Origin: Lelliottia amnigena
GTDB taxonomy: Bacteria > Pseudomonadota > Gammaproteobacteria > Enterobacterales > Enterobacteriaceae
DNA length: 64,000 nucleotides
Direction: 5' to 3'
NCBI GenBank assembly: GCA_900635465.1
Contig: LR134135.1
Location: forward strand, 558,001-622,000
Part shown: positions 30,841-40,423 of the stretch, in pieces
How the letters are laid out: each line of letters starts with the position of its first letter
Position numbering within the stretch: the first letter of the stretch is position 1
Notes under the pieces: model-generated
Database searches by the model: none
Seen by the model: the letters and a program-made list of their open reading frames with translations, nothing else
Told to the model about the DNA's origin: nothing
Made by a program: the position numbers and the translations under genes

Positions 30841-31857
30841 TTATTTGACCGCGTTAGCAATCCATGCCGACAGTTCTCTCAGCTCCGTTTCCTGCTCCGG
30901 GAAATCCACCAACAGCGCATCACACTCCTGTTGCAGCCTATCTGCGCGATACAGACAGCCCTGCAAACGTGCCGCCAGTGCCTCCAGCGGTGCCGGATTC
31001 AGGCTATCGGTAAACACCTGCGTACGCGTGATATGGCCTCTCTCAACGTCGAAGTGCAGCTCCACGCCGCCCCAGGTGAATCGCTCGTCCAGTAAATGCG
31101 AAAAAGCAGGTGCCTGACCAAAATTCCATTCCCAACTGCTCTGACGGGCAAACGTCTCGGCAAAATTCGGCAGATCGGGCGTGTTATCAGGGGAGATAAT
31201 TTCGGCCTCCACGCGCTCGCCGTAGTGTTCAAAGAACGCCTCGCGTATGGCATCGCAGATCTGTTCGTGAGTGATGCCCGGCATTAACTCCACCAGATTC
31301 GCCACGCGACCCCGCACAGACGTAATCCCCTTAGCCTGTAGCTTTTTCTTATCAGGATTAAGGTAATTGGCCAGACGGCTCAAGTCAGCACTGAGCAACA
31401 GCGTCCCGTGATGAAATCCGCGATCTTTGGTTTCGCGATAAGCCGAGCCAGACACTTTTCGATCGCCTTCGCGGGTTTTCACCACCAGATCGTTGCGTCC
31501 GGAGGCTTCTGCATTGACGCCGAGTGAGTTCAGGGCTTTCAACACAATGGCCGTGGAGATGGTTTTATCGTACTCCGGTTTTCCGGCCATAAAGGTAAAA
31601 CAGGTGTTGCCGAGATCGTGGAACACCGCGCCGCCACCGCTGCTACGACGGGCGAGGCGAACGTTATCCTCTTCCATACGTCGCGTATTACACTCTTTCC
31701 ACGGGTTCTGCGCCCGCCCAATCACCACCGTGTCGGCGTTGCGCCACAGGAATAACACGCGTTGGGTGGCAGGCATCTGGCGGAAAATGCACTCTTCCAC
31801 CGCGAGATTAAACCAGGGATCGTAAGAGTCAGAGATAAGCAGGCGTAACGTCGTCAT
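30841..31857 (-). CDS. lplA: Lipoate-protein ligase A
   Basis: Activates scavenged lipoate to lipoyl-AMP and attaches it to E2 and GcvH lysines. 338 residues, the E. coli length. The lipoate/adenylate-binding motif is [15 protein letters not shown], with KVSGSAYR downstream and the small C-terminal domain after residue about 245. Leftward; 39 nt from ytjB, which may share its transcript. Confidence 0.97.
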   Translation of the reverse strand: MTTLRLLISDSYDPWFNLAVEECIFRQMPATQRVLFLWRNADTVVIGRAQNPWKECNTRRMEEDNVRLARRSSGGGAVFHDLGNTCFTFMAGKPEYDKTISTAIVLKALNSLGVNAEASGRNDLVVKTREGDRKVSGSAYRETKDRGFHHGTLLLSADLSRLANYLNPDKKKLQAKGITSVRGRVANLVELMPGITHEQICDAIREAFFEHYGERVEAEIISPDNTPDLPNFAETFARQSSWEWNFGQAPAFSHLLDERFTWGGVELHFDVERGHITRTQVFTDSLNPAPLEALAARLQGCLYRADRLQQECDALLVDFPEQETELRELSAWIANAVK

Positions 31858-31896
31858 GGCAGATTTCCTTTTCCGAATCGTTTGCCTACTTTACCA

Positions 31897-32541
31897 TTAA
31901 TCTTTCTTCTCGCTCTCTTCCTCTTCCGGCACCGATTTGCTGGCGGTGAGCAGGAACGGCGATTGCTGCCAGCGGGTGCGTTTGCCCTGCAACAGCGTGC
32001 GCGTCAGTACCACGCCGATTGCCAGCGAAAGCAGCAGCATCAGGCGCAATATATTGGTGGTGTTATCGACCTGTTTGGCCTCGGTCGCCAGCGTGTGAGT
32101 ATCCAGCGTCAGGCGTAAATAGCCGAGCGGACCATTTTTGCCCTCAATGGGTTCGACAATTTGTTGGTTAAAATAGCCGCCCGCTTTTTTGCCGTCGAGC
32201 GCCAGACGGTCGCGAACATCAACGTGCTCGCCCGTGCGCGCAATCAACGCGCCTTGCTCGTCGTACACGCCTGCATCCAGAATTCGGCTATTTTCCGTAA
32301 TCTGGCGCAATACCTGGCTGATGCGTTTATCGTCCGGCGTTTCGGTGCGCATCGCGGGCGCGATAGTGATCGTGACCTGGCGTGCCAGCGTTCGGGCCAA
32401 CTCTTCGAGCTGCGGATTACGCTGTCGCTGGTGATTCTGGCTAAACCAGGACGCCCCTTGCATCAGTGCTACCAGCAGTGCGAGACATGAAAGAACAATC
32501 ACTGCACGATGAAGCCGGAATTTCAGTTTTGCGCGAGCCAT
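31897..32541 (-). CDS. ytjB: YtjB (Smp), membrane protein
   Basis: 214-residue inner-membrane protein of unknown function, length as in E. coli. An N-terminal helix (about 12-33) and a second near 165-185 flank a periplasmic domain with sensor-like features (ITENSRILDAGVYDEQGALIARTGEHVDVRD). The cytoplasmic tail is charged and ends in EEEESEKKD. Divergent from serB. Confidence 0.9.
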   Translation of the reverse strand: MARAKLKFRLHRAVIVLSCLALLVALMQGASWFSQNHQRQRNPQLEELARTLARQVTITIAPAMRTETPDDKRISQVLRQITENSRILDAGVYDEQGALIARTGEHVDVRDRLALDGKKAGGYFNQQIVEPIEGKNGPLGYLRLTLDTHTLATEAKQVDNTTNILRLMLLLSLAIGVVLTRTLLQGKRTRWQQSPFLLTASKSVPEEEESEKKD

Positions 32542-32658
32542 ATTCCACCTGCTGAAAATTTACCGCTTAATGTTGCCAGAAGTGATGGTTACAAGGTAGC
32601 CTCATGCGTTATTTTCCCCCTGGAACCTTCCGGCGCGAACCAATTTACAGGAGCTTCA

Positions 32659-33627
32659 ATGCCAAACATTACCTGGTGCGACCTGCCTGACGATGTCTCT
32701 TTCTGGCCAGGATTGCCGCTTTCTTTAAGTGGCGATGAGGTAATGCCACTGGATTACCATGCTGGCCGTAGCGGCTGGCTGCTGTACGGACGCGGGCTGG
32801 ATAAGCAACGCCTTACCCAATACCAAACGAAACTCGGTGCCGCGATGGTGATTGTGGCGGCGTGGTGTATCGAAGATTATCAGGTGCTTCGGCTGGCCGG
32901 TTCTTTGACGCAGCGCGCAACCCGTCTGGCGCATGACGCCGGGCTGGACGTCGCCCCGCTGGGGAAAATCCCACATCTGAAAACGCCTGGCCTACTGGTG
33001 ATGGACATGGATTCCACCGCTATTCAGATCGAGTGTATTGACGAGCTCGCTAAATTGGCCGGTAGTGGCGAACTGGTGGCGGAAGTGACCGAGCGTGCGA
33101 TGCGCGGCGAATTAGATTTTGCCGCCAGCCTGAAGCAGCGCGTCGCCACGTTGAAAGGCGCTGACGCGAATATTCTGCGCCAGGTGCGTGACGAACTGCC
33201 GCTGATGCCCGGTCTGACGCAACTGGTGCTCAAGCTCGAAACGCTGGGCTGGAAAGTGGCCATCGCATCGGGTGGATTTACGTTCTTCGCGGATTATCTG
33301 CGCGACAAGCTGCGCCTGACGACGGTGGTTGCCAACGAACTGGAGATCATGGACGGGAAACTGACCGGCCAGGTGATCGGCGATATCGTGGATGCGCAGT
33401 ACAAAGCCAACACGCTGATGCGTCTGGCGGAAAAATACGAAATTCCTGTCGAGCAGACCGTGGCCATTGGCGACGGGGCGAACGATCTGCCAATGATCAA
33501 GGTGTCGGGACTTGGCATCGCTTATCATGCCAAGCCTAAAGTGAATGAAAAGACGGAAGTGACTATCCGTCATGCTGATCTGATGGGCGTGTTTTGCATC
33601 CTGTCCGGCAGCGTGAATCACAAATAA
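32659..33627 (+). CDS. serB: Phosphoserine phosphatase
   Basis: Last step of serine synthesis. 322 residues: an N-terminal ACT-like region and a HAD catalytic domain with MDMDSTAIQIECIDE (motif I), ASGGF (II) and GDGANDLPM (III/IV). The ATG at 32659 begins MPNITWCDLP as in E. coli; the frame is open 150 nt further upstream but overlaps ytjB. Operon-like with radA (11-nt gap). Confidence 0.97.
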   Translation: MPNITWCDLPDDVSFWPGLPLSLSGDEVMPLDYHAGRSGWLLYGRGLDKQRLTQYQTKLGAAMVIVAAWCIEDYQVLRLAGSLTQRATRLAHDAGLDVAPLGKIPHLKTPGLLVMDMDSTAIQIECIDELAKLAGSGELVAEVTERAMRGELDFAASLKQRVATLKGADANILRQVRDELPLMPGLTQLVLKLETLGWKVAIASGGFTFFADYLRDKLRLTTVVANELEIMDGKLTGQVIGDIVDAQYKANTLMRLAEKYEIPVEQTVAIGDGANDLPMIKVSGLGIAYHAKPKVNEKTEVTIRHADLMGVFCILSGSVNHK

Positions 33628-33638
33628 AGAGGTAAACC

Positions 33639-35024
33639 ATGGCGAAAGCTCCAAAACGCGCATTTGTCTGTAATGAATGTGGTGCGGATTATCCGCGCTG
33701 GCAGGGGCAGTGCAGCGCCTGCCAGGCGTGGAATACCATCACTGAAGTGCGTGGTGTGGCCGCTTCGCCAACGGTCGCTCGCAACGAACGCCTGAGCGGC
33801 TACGCGGGCAATGCAGGCATTTCTAAAGTTCAGAAACTTTCTGACATTAGCCTGGACGAAGTGCCGCGCTTTTCTACCGGATTCAAAGAGTTTGATCGCG
33901 TACTGGGCGGCGGCGTCGTGCCGGGCAGTGCGATTCTGATCGGCGGGAATCCGGGGGCGGGTAAATCCACGCTACTGCTACAAACGCTGTGCAGACTCTC
34001 AGAGCAGATGAAAACCCTGTACGTCACGGGCGAAGAGTCCCTGCAGCAGGTGGCGATGCGCGCGCACCGGCTTGGCTTGCCGACCGGTAATCTCAATATG
34101 CTCTCGGAAACCAGCATCGAGCAGATCTGCATGATTGCGGAAGAAGAGCATCCAAAGCTGATGGTGATCGACTCCATTCAGGTGATGCACATGGCGGACA
34201 TCCAGTCCTCGCCGGGGAGCGTGGCCCAGGTGCGTGAAACCGCAGCCTATCTGACGCGCTTTGCCAAAACGCGCGGCGTAGCGATTGTGATGGTCGGCCA
34301 TGTCACCAAAGACGGCTCGCTGGCTGGCCCGAAAGTGCTTGAGCACTGTATTGACTGTTCCGTGATGCTGGACGGCGATGCCGATTCCCGATTCCGCACG
34401 CTGCGCAGCCATAAAAACCGTTTCGGTGCGGTGAATGAGCTGGGGGTATTTGCCATGACCGAACAGGGGCTGCGTGAAGTCAGCAACCCGTCGGCGATTT
34501 TCCTGAGCCGCGGTGAAGAAGTCACCTCCGGCAGCTCGGTAATGGTGCTGTGGGAAGGGACGCGTCCGCTGCTGGTCGAGATCCAGGCGTTGGTGGATCA
34601 GTCGATGATGGGCAATCCACGCCGCGTCGCGGTGGGTCTGGAGCAAAACCGATTAGCGATTCTGCTGGCGGTGTTGCATCGTCATGGCGGTCTGCAAATG
34701 GCGGATCAAGACGTTTTCGTGAACGTCGTCGGCGGTGTGAAAGTCACTGAAACCAGTGCCGATCTGGCGTTGCTGCTGGCAATGGTGTCCAGTCTACGCA
34801 ACCGACCTTTGCCGCAGGATCTGGTGGTATTTGGTGAAGTCGGGCTGGCCGGGGAAATTCGCCCGGTGCCGAGCGGGCAGGAGCGTATTTCTGAAGCGGC
34901 TAAACACGGCTTCCGTCGTGCGATTGTCCCCGCTGCCAATGTGCCGAAAAAAGTGCCGGAAGGGATGAAGGTTTTCCCCGTCAAAAAACTCTCGGATGCA
35001 CTCAGCGTCTTTGACGACTTATAA
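33639..35024 (+). CDS. radA: DNA repair protein RadA
   Basis: RecA-like ATPase/helicase for branch migration in recombinational repair. 461 residues: zinc finger CNECG...CSAC at the N-terminus, Walker A GGNPGAGKST, the RadA-specific KNRFG motif, and a C-terminal Lon-protease-like domain (VVFGEVGLAGEIRPV). GAGGT precedes the ATG. Confidence 0.97.
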   Translation: MAKAPKRAFVCNECGADYPRWQGQCSACQAWNTITEVRGVAASPTVARNERLSGYAGNAGISKVQKLSDISLDEVPRFSTGFKEFDRVLGGGVVPGSAILIGGNPGAGKSTLLLQTLCRLSEQMKTLYVTGEESLQQVAMRAHRLGLPTGNLNMLSETSIEQICMIAEEEHPKLMVIDSIQVMHMADIQSSPGSVAQVRETAAYLTRFAKTRGVAIVMVGHVTKDGSLAGPKVLEHCIDCSVMLDGDADSRFRTLRSHKNRFGAVNELGVFAMTEQGLREVSNPSAIFLSRGEEVTSGSSVMVLWEGTRPLLVEIQALVDQSMMGNPRRVAVGLEQNRLAILLAVLHRHGGLQMADQDVFVNVVGGVKVTETSADLALLLAMVSSLRNRPLPQDLVVFGEVGLAGEIRPVPSGQERISEAAKHGFRRAIVPAANVPKKVPEGMKVFPVKKLSDALSVFDDL

Positions 35025-35091
35025 TTAACCCCGTCATACTTTATTTCCCGGCTGGGTCCGGCCGGGCAAATCCATTTAGCAGGAGGCTCTT

Positions 35092-36324
35092 GTGTCATCA
35101 TTTGACTATCTCAAAACCGCGATCCGCCAGAAAGGCTGTACGTTGCAGCAGGTGGCCGAAGCTAGCGGCATGACCAAGGGCTACTTGAGCCAGCTTCTCA
35201 ATGCAAAAATAAAAAGCCCCAGCGCGCAAAAGCTGGAGGCGCTGCACCGTTTCCTCGGGCTTGAATTCCCGCGGATGCAAAAGAATATCGGCGTGGTGTT
35301 CGGCAAGTTTTACCCGCTGCATACCGGGCATATCTATTTGATTCAGCGCGCCTGTAGCCAGGTCGATGAGCTTCATATCATCATGGGTTACGACGACACG
35401 CGCGACCGTGCTCTGTTCGAAGACAGCGCGATGTCGCAACAGCCGACCGTTTCCGATCGCCTGCGCTGGCTGCTCCAGACCTTTAAATACCAAAAAAACA
35501 TTCGCATTCATGCCTTTAACGAAGAGGGCATGGAGCCCTATCCGCACGGCTGGGATGTCTGGAGTAACGGCATCAAAGCGTTTATGGAAGAGAAGGGGAT
35601 TACGCCAAACTGGATTTACACCTCTGAAGAGTCTGATGCCCCGCAGTTCCGCGAGCATTTGGGCACTGAAACGGTGCTCATCGATCCTAAGCGTACCTTC
35701 ATGAATATCAGCGGCGGACAGATCCGCGAAAACCCGTTCCGCTACTGGGACTATATTCCGACGGAAGTGAAGCCGTTCTTTGTGCGCACGGTGGCGATTC
35801 TGGGTGGGGAATCGAGCGGTAAGTCGACGCTGGTGAACAAGCTCGCCAATATTTTTAACACCACCAGTGCGTGGGAATATGGGCGTGATTACGTTTTTTC
35901 GCACCTTGGCGGCGACGAGATGGCGCTCCAGTATTCCGATTACGATAAAATCGCGCTGGGACACGCGCAGTACATTGATTTTGCGGTCAAATACGCCAAT
36001 AAAGTCGCGTTTGTGGACACTGATTTTGTGACGACTCAAGCGTTTTGTAAAAAGTACGAAGGGCGCGAGCATCCGTTCGTACAAGCGCTGATTGATGAGT
36101 ACCGCTTTGACCTGGTGATCCTGCTGGAAAACAACACCCCGTGGGTGGCCGATGGGATGCGCAGCCTGGGCAGTTCGGTCGACAGAAAAGAGTTCCAGAC
36201 CATGCTGGTAGAAATGCTGCACGAAAATAACGTGGAGTTTGTGCATGTGGAAGAGTCAGATTATGACAACCGCTTCCTGCGCTGCGTTGAGCTGGTGAAA
36301 GGATTGATGGGCGAGCAGGGGTAA
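35092..36324 (+). CDS. nadR: Trifunctional NAD regulator NadR
   Basis: Represses NAD biosynthesis genes and also acts as NMN adenylyltransferase and ribosylnicotinamide kinase. 410 residues from a GTG after AGGAGG. Domains in order: Xre-type helix-turn-helix (about 1-55; LQQVAEASGMTKGYLSQLL), nucleotidyltransferase (GKFYPLHTGH, later ISGGQIRENPF), kinase with P-loop GGESSGKSTLVNKL near residue 240. Third gene of serB-radA-nadR. Confidence 0.97.
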   Translation: MSSFDYLKTAIRQKGCTLQQVAEASGMTKGYLSQLLNAKIKSPSAQKLEALHRFLGLEFPRMQKNIGVVFGKFYPLHTGHIYLIQRACSQVDELHIIMGYDDTRDRALFEDSAMSQQPTVSDRLRWLLQTFKYQKNIRIHAFNEEGMEPYPHGWDVWSNGIKAFMEEKGITPNWIYTSEESDAPQFREHLGTETVLIDPKRTFMNISGGQIRENPFRYWDYIPTEVKPFFVRTVAILGGESSGKSTLVNKLANIFNTTSAWEYGRDYVFSHLGGDEMALQYSDYDKIALGHAQYIDFAVKYANKVAFVDTDFVTTQAFCKKYEGREHPFVQALIDEYRFDLVILLENNTPWVADGMRSLGSSVDRKEFQTMLVEMLHENNVEFVHVEESDYDNRFLRCVELVKGLMGEQG

Positions 36325-36334
36325 ATTTTCCGCT

Positions 36335-36418
36335 AACCCCAGCCCTCTCCGAATGGGTGAGGGAGAAAGATACCCCGTGCGTTCCCTCTCCTGTTGGGAG
36401 AGGGTTAGAGTGAGGGAA
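36335..36418. repeat. Dispersed palindromic repeat, tandem pair after nadR
   Basis: Two CCCTCTCC-type elements: CCCAGCCCTCTCC...GTGAGGGAG, then CCCTCTCC-TGTT-GGGAGAGGG plus TTAGAGTGAGGG. The second is a clear hairpin and might end nadR and adh transcripts. Confidence 0.75.
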
Positions 36419-36427
36419 AAATCACGC

Positions 36428-37429
36428 TCAGAACGCCACCACCACTTTCCCGCGCATATGCCCGTCCAGCACTTTGCGGTGCGCTTCCGTGATGCTCTCG
36501 ACGCTTAAACCGTGCAGCGTTTCGCTGAGCGAACTCTCCACCACGCCGTTATCCACCAGCTTTGCCACCTCATTTAAAATCTCGCCCTGACGCGCCATAT
36601 CCGCGGTCTGATACATGCTGCGGGTGTACATAAATTCCCAGTGCAGCGCGGCGGATTTTGACTTCAGCGCGTTTTGATCCAGCGGACGATCGTTCTCCAC
36701 GATGCTGCAAATATGTCCCTGCGGTGCAATCAGATCGCTCACGGCAGCCCAGTGACCGTCGGTATCATTGAGAATGAAAATGTAATCCACGAATTTGATG
36801 TCGTGTTTCGCCAGTTCACCCTGGAGATCGCGGTAATTCACCACCAGATCCGCACCGCGATCGTAGCACCACTGCGCGGAATCGTCGCGAGATGCCGTCG
36901 CGATCACCTTAACGTTGCTGTTGTGCTTCGCAAACGGGATCGCCAGCGATCCCACACCGCCCGCTCCGCCGATAATCAGGAGCGTCTTGTCCGCACCGGC
37001 GTCCTGAATGTTCAGACGTTCAAACAAGCCCTCCCACGCGGTCAGGGCGGTTAACGGCAACGCGGCGGCTGACGCCCAGTCGAGACGGGTTGGTTTATGC
37101 CCCACAATTCGTGCGTCGATAAGCTGGTGGCTTGAGTTACTGCCTGGACGGGTGATATCCCCCGCATACCACACTTCGTCGCCGGGCTTGAATTGAGTGA
37201 CGCCCGTACCGACGGCGTTGACGATCCCACTGGCATCCCATCCCAGTATACGCGGCGCTTTCAGGCCGGTTTTCGCGATACCGGCATGGACTTTTGTATC
37301 AACCGGGTTGATGGAGACAGCTTTCACTTCAACCAGAAGATCGTGTTCACCCGGTTGTGGCATGGGTTGCGTGATTTCAAGGAACGTTGAAGGTGCGTTC
37401 GGATTCACGGCGATGGCTTTAACTGACAT
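36428..37429 (-). CDS. Zinc-type alcohol dehydrogenase/quinone oxidoreductase family protein
   Basis: Medium-chain dehydrogenase/reductase, 333 residues. The N-terminal GroES-like domain has SINPVDTKVHAG and ILGWDASGIV; the NAD(P)-binding fold has LLIIGGAGGVGSLAIPFAKH. The structural-zinc cysteine cluster is absent, which points to the zinc-free quinone-oxidoreductase-like branch despite the usual family name. Substrate unknown. It diverges from the LysR gene, and neither is present here in E. coli K-12. Confidence 0.85.
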   Translation of the reverse strand: MSVKAIAVNPNAPSTFLEITQPMPQPGEHDLLVEVKAVSINPVDTKVHAGIAKTGLKAPRILGWDASGIVNAVGTGVTQFKPGDEVWYAGDITRPGSNSSHQLIDARIVGHKPTRLDWASAAALPLTALTAWEGLFERLNIQDAGADKTLLIIGGAGGVGSLAIPFAKHNSNVKVIATASRDDSAQWCYDRGADLVVNYRDLQGELAKHDIKFVDYIFILNDTDGHWAAVSDLIAPQGHICSIVENDRPLDQNALKSKSAALHWEFMYTRSMYQTADMARQGEILNEVAKLVDNGVVESSLSETLHGLSVESITEAHRKVLDGHMRGKVVVAF

Positions 37430-37535
37430 GGTGAGCTCCTCATGAATGACGTTATGTTGAGGCTAGTCTATTCAGCCACCAGACGCGTGATAAGATGGAC
37501 AATCAAGAACGAAGTGTTCGCTCAGGATGAACAGT

Positions 37536-38435
37536 ATGTTTAAACAGCTTCAGGATATGGCCCTGTTTGCGCTGGTGGCGGAGATGGGCAGCTTTACTGC
37601 CGCCGCGCGTAAAGCGGGTTTACCGAAGTCCAGCGTCAGCCAGCGCGTGAGCCAGCTTGAGCAGCAGGTGGGAATTCGGTTGCTTAATCGCACCACGCGC
37701 AAGCTCAACCTGACGTTTGCGGGCGAGCACTATCTGGTGCATTGCCGTGAGATGCTGGCGGCGAGTGAACGCGCGGAATACGCCATTCAGCGCCTGCGTG
37801 ATAATCCCAGCGGGCGACTGCGCATTACCTGTCCTGCGGGGATTGGAGCAACGCTGCTGGCGCATCTGAACGCTGATTTTCAGAGGCGTTATCCTGATGT
37901 GTCGCTTGAAGTCTGTATTTCTGACGATCTGCTTGATCTGGTCGAGTCAGGTTTTGACGTAGCTCTGCGCACCGGTAAGCCGCAAGATTCGTCATTGATT
38001 GGCCGCATGATTGGCCACTGTCCGCGCTATATGCTCGCGTCACCTGACTATCTGGCACGCTGTGAGCCGCTGGAACACCCGCGCCAGCTTGTTGAGCATC
38101 GTTGCATCACTCACAAAGCCTGGCCGGAGTGGCTGCTGCGCCGGGAAAGCGAAGACTATCGCCATTTGCCGGATAATACCCATATCAGCGATAACCTGGT
38201 GTATGCCCGAGAAAGCGCCATCGCGGGGGCGGGGATTACGCTGTTACCGGCTTTTTTGCTGGAAAATAAACGCGAGAATGGCGCGCTGGTGCAGGTGTTA
38301 CCGGACTGGAACGTTGAGGGCAATGAGCTGTGGCTGGCATATCCGAGCCGCAAGCTGAACTCTCCCGCGCTGATGAGCTATGTGGATTTTGCGATGCAGT
38401 ATGACGAGGTTAAACGGTTTTATGTGAGTGGGTGA
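37536..38435 (+). CDS. LysR-family transcriptional regulator
   Basis: 299-residue regulator with an N-terminal winged helix (FTAAARKAGLPKSSVSQRVSQLEQQVGIRLLNRTTRKL) and a type 2 periplasmic-binding effector domain (SGRLRITCPAGIGATLL onward). The ATG at 37536 is chosen because CAGGA lies 8 nt upstream; the ATG at 37527 overlaps that site. It is divergent from the dehydrogenase gene across about 105 bp, so it probably controls it. Confidence 0.88.
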   Translation: MFKQLQDMALFALVAEMGSFTAAARKAGLPKSSVSQRVSQLEQQVGIRLLNRTTRKLNLTFAGEHYLVHCREMLAASERAEYAIQRLRDNPSGRLRITCPAGIGATLLAHLNADFQRRYPDVSLEVCISDDLLDLVESGFDVALRTGKPQDSSLIGRMIGHCPRYMLASPDYLARCEPLEHPRQLVEHRCITHKAWPEWLLRRESEDYRHLPDNTHISDNLVYARESAIAGAGITLLPAFLLENKRENGALVQVLPDWNVEGNELWLAYPSRKLNSPALMSYVDFAMQYDEVKRFYVSG

Positions 38436-38446
38436 GTGTCGTTGCG

Positions 38447-38490
38447 GTCTGATGCCCTCACCCCGGCCCTCTCCCACGGGGAGAGGGAGA
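38447..38490. repeat. Dispersed palindromic repeat, copy after the LysR gene
   Basis: GCGGTCTGATGCCCTCACCCC followed by GGCCCTCTCCCACGGGGAGAGGG. It is the inverted counterpart of 30793-30837 with only a few substitutions. Confidence 0.85.
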
Positions 38491-38498
38491 ACAGACTA

Positions 38499-38524
38499 AA
38501 AACGGCAACCGAAGTTGCCGTTTT
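38499..38524. terminator. Bidirectional terminator between lysR and ettA
   Basis: AAAACGGCAAC, loop CGAA, GTTGCCGTTTT, then GTTTTT; convergent genes on both sides. One base differs from the core of the 13241-13266 terminator. Confidence 0.85.
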
Positions 38525-38528
38525 GTTT

Positions 38529-40196
38529 TTACTTGGAGATACGTTTGTACTTGATACGCTTCGGCTCCAGCGCGTCTGCGCCCAGCGTGCGTTTCTTGTA
38601 CTCTTCGTATTCGGTGAAGTTACCTTCGAAGAACTCCACTTTACCTTCATCCTGATAGTCCAGAATGTGGGTCGCTACGCGGTCAAGGAACCAACGGTCG
38701 TGCGAGATAACCATTGCACACCCCGGGAACTCCAGCATGGCGTTTTCCAACGCACGCAGGGTTTCGATGTCCAGGTCGTTGGTCGGTTCATCGAGCAGCA
38801 ACACGTTACCGCCAACCTGCAGCAGCTTCGCCAGATGCAGACGACCACGCTCACCACCGGACAGTTCGCCGACGCGTTTACCCTGATCCACACCCTTGAA
38901 GTTGAAGCGGCCAACGTAGGCGCGGCTTGGCATCTCGGTGTTGCCGATACGCATGATATCTTGCCCGCCGGAGACTTCTTCCCAGACGGTTTTGCTGTTA
39001 TCCATTGAATCACGGAACTGATCAACGGAGGCCAGTTTCACGGTCTCGCCAAGCGTAATCGTGCCGCTGTCAGGCTGTTCCTGACCGGACATCATGCGGA
39101 ACAGCGTTGATTTACCCGCGCCGTTCGGGCCGATGATCCCGACAATTGCGCCTTTTGGCACGGAGAAGCTCAGGTCGTCAATCAGCAGGCGATCGCCGTA
39201 GGATTTACGCAGGTTGTTCACTTCAACGACTTTATCGCCCAGACGTGCTCCAGGTGGGATAAACAGTTCGTTGGTTTCGTTACGTTTCTGGTATTCGGAA
39301 CTGTTCAGTTCTTCAAAGCGAGCCAGACGGGCTTTACCCTTAGACTGACGGCCTTTTGCACCCTGACGAACCCACTCCAGCTCTTTCTCAATCGACTTAC
39401 GACGAGCCGCTTCCTGAGAAGCTTCCTGCGCCAGGCGCTGATCTTTCTGCTCCAGCCAGGAGGAGTAGTTGCCTTCCCACGGAATTCCTTCACCGCGGTC
39501 AAGCTCCAGAATCCAGCCTGCTACGTTATCGAGGAAGTAACGGTCGTGGGTGATTGCCACGACGGTGCCTTCGAAGTCGTGCAGGAAGCGCTCAAGCCAC
39601 GCCACGGATTCCGCATCCAGGTGGTTGGTTGGTTCGTCGAGCAGCAGCATGTCTGGCTTTTCCAGCAGCAGACGGCACAGCGCGACGCGGCGGCGTTCAC
39701 CACCGGAGAGTTTTTCAACTTTCGCGTCCCAGTCCGGCAGACGCAGGGCATCGGCCGCACGCTCCAGCTGTACGTTCAGGTTGTGACCGTCGTGCGCCTG
39801 GATAATTTCTTCAAATTTACCCTGTTGCGCCGCGAGCTTGTCGAAATCAGCGTCTGGCTCAGCGTACTTCGCGTACACCTCATCCAGACCTTTCAGCGCG
39901 TTAACCACTTCAGAAACGGCTTCTTCGATGGATTCACGTACCGTGTGTTCCGGGTTTAGCTTCGGTTCCTGCGGCAGATAACCGATTTTAAGACCAGGCT
40001 GTGGGCGAGCTTCACCTTCGATATCGGTATCGATGCCCGCCATGATGCGCAGCAGGGTGGACTTACCGGCACCGTTGAGACCCAGAACACCGATTTTTGC
40101 GCCCGGGAAGAAGCTCAGCGAGATATTTTTCAGAATATGACGTTTCGGCGGAACAACTTTGCCGACACGATGCATGGTATAAACGAATTGAGCCAC
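38529..40196 (-). CDS. ettA: Energy-dependent translational throttle protein EttA
   Basis: ABC-F protein that binds the ribosomal E site and gates the first elongation steps according to ATP/ADP ratio. 555 residues with two ABC domains: Walker A GLNGAGKSTLLR and GPNGAGKSTLFR, signatures LSGGERRRVAL and LSGGERGRLHL, and Walker B LLLLDEPTNHLD and LLLDEPTNDLD. The positively charged interdomain linker and the arm insertion are present. E. coli synonym yjjK. Confidence 0.97.
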   Translation of the reverse strand: MAQFVYTMHRVGKVVPPKRHILKNISLSFFPGAKIGVLGLNGAGKSTLLRIMAGIDTDIEGEARPQPGLKIGYLPQEPKLNPEHTVRESIEEAVSEVVNALKGLDEVYAKYAEPDADFDKLAAQQGKFEEIIQAHDGHNLNVQLERAADALRLPDWDAKVEKLSGGERRRVALCRLLLEKPDMLLLDEPTNHLDAESVAWLERFLHDFEGTVVAITHDRYFLDNVAGWILELDRGEGIPWEGNYSSWLEQKDQRLAQEASQEAARRKSIEKELEWVRQGAKGRQSKGKARLARFEELNSSEYQKRNETNELFIPPGARLGDKVVEVNNLRKSYGDRLLIDDLSFSVPKGAIVGIIGPNGAGKSTLFRMMSGQEQPDSGTITLGETVKLASVDQFRDSMDNSKTVWEEVSGGQDIMRIGNTEMPSRAYVGRFNFKGVDQGKRVGELSGGERGRLHLAKLLQVGGNVLLLDEPTNDLDIETLRALENAMLEFPGCAMVISHDRWFLDRVATHILDYQDEGKVEFFEGNFTEYEEYKKRTLGADALEPKRIKYKRISK

Positions 40197-40423
40197 GTGG
40201 ACTTCGCCTCTTTTATAGTAGAGAAAATAGAATTCAGCTGCGAAGTGTAGCCTTTTTCAGTGGCTAATCCCAGCCAGGAACTCCGGGAGTGTTAAAACGC
40301 GCAAGAAAGGTAAAAAAGTGTCCGCAGCGTGGCGCGTTGTGGTACTCCTGGTTAGCATAAGTGAATGACATTTTTGACGTGGCAAGACGCTACAACTGAA
40401 ATCAACAATATGAAGGAGAGCTT

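Noticed and set aside
32509..32658. 50-residue extension of SerB
   Set aside because: It would overlap the divergent ytjB gene; orthologues start MPNITWCDLP at 32659.
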